Translations under genes and position numbers: made by a program
Shown here: one piece after another, positions 57,125 through 64,000 of the stretch
Layout of the letters: the number at the start of each line of letters is the position of its first letter
How positions within the stretch are numbered: the first letter of the stretch is position 1
The notes under the pieces: generated by a model
The model's database searches: none
Told to the model about the DNA's origin: nothing
What the model saw: only the letters and a program-made list of their open reading frames with translations
Origin: Dipteris shenzhenensis
Lineage: Eukaryota; Polypodiophyta; Polypodiopsida; Gleicheniales
NCBI GenBank assembly: GCA_047967505.1
Contig: CM106538.1
Strand: one strand, 5' to 3'
DNA length: 64,000 nucleotides

Positions 57125-57255
57125 GTTGAGAAGAGGAAAAGAAGTGGAAGTGGAAAGGGAAAGGGAAAGGGAAGAGGAAAGAGAAAGGAAAGGAAAGGGA
57201 AGGGAAGAGAAGAGAAGGGAAGGGAAGGGAAGAGAAGGGAAGGGAAGGGAAGGGA
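57125..57255 (+). repeat. GGGAA purine tract
   Basis: About 130 bp of AAGGG/AAGAG repeats on the plus strand, one strand all purine. Frames over it (poly Glu/Arg/Lys) are artefacts. Confidence 0.92.
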
Positions 57256-57935
57256 CGGGTCTAAAACTATCGGAGCGTGTCTATAGACATGTTTATTTTT
57301 GCATATAACAGTGCGTCTATAGATGCGGCTATCTATTTTTGAAAACAGAGTAGACACATCTATAGATGCGCCTGTAGATGCAATTTTAGACGCGCTCTGA
57401 GATGCGTTCGTAGACGTGCTCCAACAGACAGACTATTCTAAAAAGTCAAAAAGGACATGCGCCCGACACAAAAGCGTAACACTGATACCAAAATCATTTG
57501 TTCTTGGATACGACAAAGGACGAATCCAAAGAGAGTAACTTTCAAAGAAGATCAACTGTAAAGAGACTTACCTTGGATAGAGGTATGGAAGCTTCTTGTC
57601 CTTCTTCAAAGTTGCTTCTCTTCCTTGTTCACCCTCTTCTCCTGTGTGCTTGGAGATGATTGTGTAAGCCTGGAAGTAAGTGTGGGTGCCTTCCTCTTAA
57701 GCATCAGACTGTGGATCTGTTAATAGCAAAGCAAGCAAGCCGCGTGAAGCTTATGTGAAGAAAAGCAAAGCAAGCGCGCTAAAGTAGATTTGAAAACTGT
57801 GTCTATAAGCGCATCTAATGGCATGTCTATACACACGTCTAAATACGCATGTAATTACACGTCTAAATACACAAAGCAGATGCAGTTTTAGATGCGTCTA
57901 TAGATGCACACCACAGAACAGACAGACGCGCCACA
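57256..57935. repeat. CACTA subterminal repeats, left set
   Basis: Short words of the type GTCTATAGACATG, GCGTCTATAGATGCGG, TTTAGACGCGCTC and GTAGACGTGC cluster at 57256-57470 and 57785-57930, in both orientations. Such arrays are the binding region for CACTA proteins. They lie just upstream of the plus-strand transposase start. Confidence 0.75.
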
Positions 57936-57993
57936 GAGTTTTAAGATTAAATATTTGAAGAAAAGCAAAACTTTTTGGGTTGTTTGTTTGTAG

Positions 57994-60932
57994 GATGTCT
58001 TCATCTTTAACAAGTAGCTCCAGTGAGGATGAATCCCTCCATATCCAACATAGCAAAATGTGGTTGGTGCAAAAAATCAAATGTATGTGTGATTGATGTC
58101 GAGGAAACATGTATCGTGCACGTAAGATTACACTCAATCACATCTCAACGTATGGAGAATGGGATGCGACCATAAACATGGTAAATGTTAAAGAGTTAAG
58201 GTTGATTTAGATACCTATGGGTGTTCATATGTTTGAGTTATGATCCCATTTTAATTTGATACAGGATGCAGTGCCACACCCACATATGTTGCCCTATGCT
58301 CGTCGTGAGGAGGTGAAGCGTCGGCGATATGAGGTGGGATCTTCATGAGGGACCGCTCGGGGGGGTCACTCATCATATGTAACCCTATCACGTGAGTTCA
58401 ACAGAAGGATTTTTTTAATTTCCAAAATTTACAGAAATAAATATACATAAGGGACTATTTAAAATAGTTTTGAAAAAAATTTGCAGATTTGTATAGAAAA
58501 GGGGTACATTTTATTAATGAAAAATTTACAGATAAGGGATTTTAGAAATAGGCCTTGAACGCACATGATATAGAGGGTTTATACATAGTGACCCCCCCGA
58601 GAGGGACCGTTACAAATGCATGGAGTGATGGTGATAGTAGCCCTCCGCCATTACCTCATGAAGCCGTGGAGGAGGAGGTGTTTGATGATATGGTGCGGGA
58701 TTTATATGTCCATCAATCCAAAGGGAGGGATGATAGCATGGAGTAGGACGATCTTTTTACCATAGCATCGACTCCACTGTTTGAGGGGTGCACATTCTCT
58801 GTTCTACGTGCCTCCCTTGAGTTACTAATCTTGCAAACCATCTATGGATGGAGCAATGCAAGTTTGAATGCATTACTCAAGTAAGCTTTAAAGTCTATTT
58901 TGCAAACATGGTGAATTATGCTAGTGGGTCAATTACTCGAATGCTTTTCCTCATTTATGGTCTTCACGTGCAGGCTATTGTGTAAAATGCTTCCAAGGGA
59001 GAATAAATTACCGACCTCGAGAGATATGGCAAGGCAACATGTGACCTCTCTTGGAGGATTAGATTACAATCGCATCCATGCATGCGTCAACGATTGTGTT
59101 TTATTTCGTGGACTACATAAGGATGCAAGAGAGTGTCCTACTTGTGGAGAGGCAAGATATAGAGTAGATCTCAAAACTTTGGACGTGCCTCGTAAGGTAG
59201 TGTGACATTTTCCCATAATCCCTTGCATCCAACATATGTTCAAGTGCAAATCCATTGCAGAGCTCATGTCATGGCATTCCTCCCATCCCGATGGCAAGTG
59301 GAGAACTCCCGCAGACACTCCTACGTGGAAGCATATTGAAGACACATGGCCAAGCTTCAAGGAAGAACCTAGGAGCTTGAGACTTGGATTGGGTATGGAC
59401 GGTGTGAACCCATTTGGTCTCAAAAGCACCTCTTACAGTGTATGGCTAGTGATATTGGTGAATTATAATCTTCCACCCTCTATGGCTATTAAGAAAGGAC
59501 ATGTTATGTTGTCCCTTCTAATTCCAGGGAAACATAAAGTCAAAAAGCCTGATGTTTATTTGGCGCCTTTGATTGACGAGCTAGAGATACTTTGAGAGGT
59601 ATCGAGGTGCATGATGTGAGCAAGCCGCCCTCGTCATGAGACTTCAACTACAAAGCAGTCTTGATGTGGACAATGCATGACTTCCCAGGCTATGGCGAGT
59701 GTTCAGGTAAGCATTGCACTTTTAATTATGAGTAGGCAGCTGATGTGGCACCTTGAATCCACCTTCAACTCTTAATTGCATCTATTATTCAGGTCTCACT
59801 ACATCGGGTTACCATGCATGTCCTATTTGTGGTCCTTCGCTAGTTGCCTCATAGGCAGACGCATTGAATAAGGTCATCTATGAGAATCACCATCGATTTC
59901 TCCCACCTGATCATCCTAGATATGTTGCCCCTTGGAATGAAGCCCTCCCACAATCACTCACTGTAGGAGATTGGATGAGAATTTGGGATGGTTCTACGAC
60001 TCCTCCACCACTTGGCATGAGCCGGTAAGGGTTTGTAACTATTGTATGCTATATTGGCTGGAAGTAAAGATTGCCCGCTAACACCAGCTTTTGTTTAGAT
60101 ACTCCATCTTTTATCGTTTACCATATTGGTCTCACCTCAAGATCAATCATCTGCTTGATCCCATGCATATCTTCAAGAATGTGGCATCTACCATTTGGGA
60201 GCATTTGAATGGGACACGAGATTCCGTAGGCATAAGGGAGGATCTACGTACCATAGGGAGGATGCGTGAAGCTTGGCCACAAGAGAGACCAAATGGGCAT
60301 GTTTTTTTACCTCATGCACCGTGGAGGTTATCAAAGCTAGAGATGGCGGCGGTGAAGCGCGCTATTACTACAATTTGTACTCCCACTGGATGCATGAGGT
60401 GTTTGAAGGGGGCCTCTACAAAGAGCAAGAAAAGAGGTGTAGAGCAATTATATGGCTTGAAATCTCATGATTGGCACAAGATGCTCCAAGTAAGTATTTT
60501 ATGTGCATAATATCTTTTTCCTTTCAAATTTGTGAGTGAATAATTATAAGCAACTAATCAACCACCTCCTCGTGGGTTCAGTTCATACTACCTACTAGCA
60601 TTTCTCGTAGTGCATCGAAGGACGTGAAGGATTGTATTTACAAGATGGGCGAGCTTGTGAGGTACTTTGCATGATACAAAATATGATGCGTATCAATGCT
60701 CCATGCAAGATGTTCATATTGCTAATATGGTGTACTTTTTCATTTCTAGGTATGTGAGCTCAAAGGAAATAGATCCCACCACGCTTGAGAATGCTCGAGT
60801 TATGTCAGTGGAGGTGGTTTGTTTAGTGAAGGAGACATTTCCACGTTCTATATTTCTTACAAGCCAACTACATCTTATAGTGCATTTGGTGGATGAGATT
60901 GCTATATGTGGTACTATACATGCACGATGGTT
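57994..60932 (+). pseudogene. CACTA TNP2-like transposase, plus-strand copy, truncated
   Basis: The N-terminal exon starts MSSSLTSSSSEDESLH, with a TNP2-type Cys region CMCD, stop, CRGNMYRARKITLNHISTYG (57994-58180). Later exons: FTIASTPLFEGCTFSVLRAS (58755-58815), then LPTSRDMARQHVTSLGGLDY and IHACVNDCVLFRG (59007-59110), CPTCGEARYRVD, and MSWHSSHPDGKWR to VYLAPLIDELEIL (59266-59595). These are followed by WTMHDFPGYGECSG (59660-59706), TSGYHACPICGPS, HHRFLPPDHPRYVAPWNEAL, and HLKINHLLDPMHIFKN (60130-60180). The last part is VKETFPRSIFLTSQLHLIVH. These are Transposase_21 (PF02992) and DUF4218-type segments. The gene has stops and ends at 60932 where another element begins. It would excise and reinsert CACTA elements, but is dead. 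Confidence 0.88.
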
Positions 60933-60944
60933 CACAACAACACA

Positions 60945-61230
60945 AAGCAACTATAGACGCGCTTGGTAGACGTGCACAATAGCGGGTGCATCTATAGGCA
61001 TTGCTTTATTAGAGAAATTACGGGCATGTCTAAAAGAGCGTCTAAAAGCTCGTCTATTTGCACGTAAATTGACGCATGTACTTGCGCGTCTAAACTGAGA
61101 AAATACGGGCCTGTCTAACATCGCATTTATCAACGTGTCTATTTGCACGTGTATTAGCGCGTTTATTTGCACGTTTACACTGAGAATCAGACGCGCATTT
61201 AGACGCGTAGATAGATGCAAACCAGAGAAT
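60945..61230. repeat. CACTA subterminal repeats, right set
   Basis: More than ten short words such as CTATAGACGCG, GTAGACGTGC, GCGTCTAAA, TCTATTTGCACGT and TTTAGACGCGTAGA. They match in kind the set at 57.26-57.93 kb and lie downstream (in sense) of the minus-strand transposase. Confidence 0.75.
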
Positions 61231-61246
61231 ATAGAAAGTGAGATTT

Positions 61247-62273
61247 TGGTGTACATCATTGCTTTCCAAACATTACCCATGATTACCAAAGCCAATATTT
61301 TTTGCAAGCCCACATATACAAGAATTAAGTGAGATGAGGAGAATGAGACAATATGTAAAATAGTTTTGCCAATATCAATTATGGGGCTACGGTTCAATCT
61401 CATCCTCAATGAGATCAACCCTCGCCAAACTATCTACTTCAAAATCCAAACAAGTGTTTAGATCTACAAATACATTCAACCCACTACTACTTGTGCCACT
61501 CATGTGCTCATCGAAATCAGCATCTCGAATGGTAGGCTCATCCTCACGGGTAATGGCCTCAATATCTATATCTCCTATCTCATGATCATCCTCCTCTCTC
61601 GTATCACGGTCATCATCATGTCCATGGCCATGATCATCCTCCATACGCTCCATATTAGTAAATGTACTATACATCACTTTGGAACGTGGCATAATAGGTA
61701 TGACATGCCACCATCTATTATTATCCACCATTGGTTGATAGACAACCTAATTCAAACACAAATACAATCATGTTATTTTTCTTGCATCAAATATTTAAAA
61801 GCGAGTATTTTTATGTGTGTGCACAGTACCTGTTCACATTGTTGCGGTAGTACTAGTGTGTCCTTCCTACTTTGCCAAAATTTTGTGGAGTCAATAGTTG
61901 CAAAGCCACTTGCATGGCGTTTGATTGTTGCATTAGGGCCTCTTTCCACCACGTCCTTAAACCACTTTACATCCAAAACATACACAAATAAGCGTCGAAA
62001 GTCAAGCATAATAATATCTTGGATTATGCCACAATAATCATCCATGGCTCCATTGGCTACCTCAAAGCTAGCAATGACGCCGCAATCTTGTGTGTTTCTC
62101 TTATCATCAATCCGTTGTGTTCGAAAATGCTTGCCCTCACACCATATAGCATTGAACATAGTGCACTACACCAAGAAAAAATCAATTAAATAAGCAATCT
62201 AAATTATTGGAAGCTCTTAACTTATGCATAACATTCTATATACCGACCTTGCTCATGCATCCCCTAGCATACT
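61247..62273 (-). pseudogene. CACTA transposase C-terminal part (DUF4216-like), minus copy
   Basis: The exon at 62159-61900 reads MFNAIWCEGKHFRTQRI, DDYCGIIQDIIMLDFRRL, VYVLDVKWFKDVVERGPNAT and DSTKFWQSRKDTLVLPQQ. The final exon 61731-61387 has NRWWHVIPIMPRSKVM and an acidic tail ending DLIEDEIEP. Reading is better preserved than in the fragment at 46.7-47.8 kb, which matches it nearly base for base. Confidence 0.85.
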
Positions 62274-62319
62274 CCCATTCTTCCATTGTGATATGCATCC
62301 CCTCGTCTTTCTCTGCTTT

Positions 62320-64000
62320 CTCCATTTCATTAAGTAGCCAATCCACATGAATATCCTTTGGAAGTGCTCTTAGATACCGAGGGTATGGCACACGAGTTCC
62401 GTGGTGTGTACGAAAGAGGGCCCTTTCTTCTTGTCTTCTTGCCTTTGCATCCTCGTATAAGCACGCAAAAGAGGTTGATACTATTATGCAGCTCCGTGTC
62501 TATTACTTTGTTGCGTCCTTTCCCTTGAGGCACAATAGAGGTCATCCTTAGGTCTTCATCATCTCTCCATAGTCGTGGGAGAGAGCTATCCACATCAACA
62601 AGAAACTCAGAAATATATACAAGTGACTCTTGTACCAACCAACCCTCGGCCATGCTACCTTCGGGTCTTGCATTTTGTCTCACGAAGCCCTTCAAGGTCT
62701 TCATGAAGTGCTCTAGGAAGAACAACCATCGTGCATGTATCGTACCGCATATAGCAATCTCATCCACCAAATGCACTATGAGATGTAGTTGGCTTGTGAG
62801 AATAGAACGTGGAAATGTCTCCTCCACTAAACAAACCGCCTCCACTGACATAACTCGAGCATTCTCAAGCATGGTGGGATCTATTTCCTTTGAGCTCACA
62901 TACCTAGAAATGAAAAAGTACAGCATATTAGCAATATGCATTCAAACTTGCACGGAGCATTGATACGCATCATATTTTGTATCATGTAAAGTACCTCACA
63001 AGCTCGCCCATCTTGTAAATACAATCTTTCACGTCCTTCGATGCACTACGTGAAATGCTAGTAGGTAGTATGAACTGAACCCACGAGGAGGTGGTTGATT
63101 AGTTGCTTATAACTATTCACTCACAAATTTGAAAGGAAAAAGATATTATGCACATAAAATACTTACTTGGAGCATCTTGTGCCAATCATGAGATTTCAAG
63201 CCATATAATTGCTCTACACCTCTTTTCTTGCTCTTTGTAAAGGCTCCCTTCAAACACCTCATGCATCCAATGGGAGTACAAATTGTAGTAATAGCATGCT
63301 TCACCGTTGCCATCTCTAGCTTTGATAACATCCACGATGCACGAGGTAAAAAAACACGCCCATTTGGTCTCTCTTATGGCCAAGCTTCATGCATCCTCCC
63401 TGTGGTACGTAAATCCTCCCTTATGCCTGTGAAATCTCGTGTCCCATTCAAATGCTCCCAAATGGTAGATGCCACATTCTTGAAGATATGCATGGGATCA
63501 AGCAGGTGATTGATCTTGAGGTGGGACCAATATGGTAAACGATAAAAGATGGAGTATCTAAGCAAAATAAAGTGTTAGCGGGCAATCTTTATTTCCAGCC
63601 AATATAGCACACAATAGTTACAAACCCTTACCGGCTCATGCCAAGTGGTGGAGGAGTCATGGAACCATCCCAAATTCTCATCCAATCTCCCGCGGTGAGT
63701 GATTGTGGGAGGACTTCATTCCAAGGGGCAACATATCTAGGATGATCAAGTGGGAGAAATCGATGGTGATTCTCATAGATGACCTTATTCAATGCATCTA
63801 CCCGTGAGGCAACTAGTGAAGGACCACAAACAGGACATGCATGGTAACCCGATGTAGTGAGACCTGAACAATAGATGCAATTAAGAGTGGAAGGTGGGTT
63901 TAGGGTGCCACATCCTTTGCCTATTCATAATTAGAAATGCAATGCTTACCTGAACACTCGCCATAGCCTGGGAAGTCATGCATCGTCCACATCAAGACTA
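62320..64000 (-). pseudogene. CACTA TNP2-like transposase core, minus copy (runs off the window)
   Basis: Minus-strand exons in order: WTMHDFPGYGECSG at the window edge, TSGYHACPVCGPS (63860-63815), RVDALNKVIYENHHRF, WMRIWDGSMTPPPLG (63695-63650), HLKINHLLDPMHIFKN (63535-63480), then SKLEMATVKHAITTICT. The last is an open 203-codon frame 62941-62330: MHIANMLYFFISRYVSSKEI, ETFPRSILTSQLHLIVHLVD, ARWLFFLEHFMKTLKGF and EGSMAEGWLVQESLVYI. These are Transposase_21 and DUF4218 segments. Since the 203-codon exon is open and complete, this copy is younger or less damaged than the plus copy. Confidence 0.88.

Larger units (their letters stand above)
60933..64000 (-). mobile_element. Second CACTA element, minus strand, probably inserted in the first
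   Basis: From 60933 (CACAACAACACAAAGCAAC) the sequence is subterminal repeats, then the 3' end of a minus-strand transposase that continues past the window. The plus-strand copy is cut exactly here, within the GATGGTT that both copies share. The interpretation is one CACTA inserted in another. The other end and target duplication lie outside the window. Confidence 0.65.

Noticed and set aside
1-64000. tRNA and rRNA genes
   Set aside because: No cloverleaf with intact A and B boxes and no rRNA-like stretch was recognised; the TGGTATCAGAGC sites are retrotransposon primer sites.

Overview
The window looks like the nuclear genome of a land plant. It carries Ty1/copia elements with the initiator-Met primer-binding site TGGTATCAGAGC, a Ty3/gypsy chromovirus, a 5'-truncated LINE with a poly-A tail, and CACTA (En/Spm) transposases of the TNP2 type. 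One gene is split by short GT-AG introns. Base composition is AT-leaning, with long stretches of non-coding and satellite DNA. I cannot place the species. Almost everything here is transposon-derived and most copies are broken. The one clearly intact host gene is an 11-exon gene on the minus strand (12790-15717) whose joined exons encode a 2H-phosphoesterase-like protein (RNA ligase / cyclic nucleotide phosphodiesterase family).

Layout. 1-7333: an old copia element on the plus strand, split by a second, related copia element on the minus strand (1351-6837, 170-bp LTRs, 5-bp duplication ATCCC). 7334-9694: 3' half of a gypsy chromovirus with its LTR start. 9695-11724: an LTR element with no recognisable pol, inserted in that gypsy LTR. 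12790-15717: the 2H phosphoesterase gene. 17.8-22.4 kb: a diverged satellite with a monomer of about 178 bp, interrupted by a LINE (18473-20105) that has a target duplication. 22.44-24.49 kb: a copia fragment lacking integrase. 28.15-31.4 kb and 39.05-42.28 kb: two direct copies of an unidentified multi-exon family (RING-like exon, helical exon, acidic C-terminal exon); a third partial copy lies inverted at about 42.59-43.76 kb. 43.76-44.95 kb: copia 3' end.

46.7-64.0 kb: dominated by CACTA material. A plus-strand TNP2-type transposase (57994-60932) is cut off where a second, minus-strand copy (60933 to past the window end) begins. This gives an inverted repeat and looks like one CACTA inserted in another. 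A 1-kb fragment of the same family sits at 46.7-47.8 kb. Between these lie a coding region of unknown family (48.05-49.59 kb), a decayed histone H3-like gene (50524-50959), a fold-back element (51.14-51.30 kb), a possible gene of unknown function (51.5-53.0 kb), and a gag-protease fragment (55.18-55.67 kb) closely resembling the copia at 23 kb.

The genes do not form a pathway. The window reads as a record of layered insertions around one working gene. The best leads are the H3-like pseudogene, the triplicated unknown family, the 178-bp satellite and the nested CACTA pair. All identifications come from reading the sequence by eye; no database search was run.
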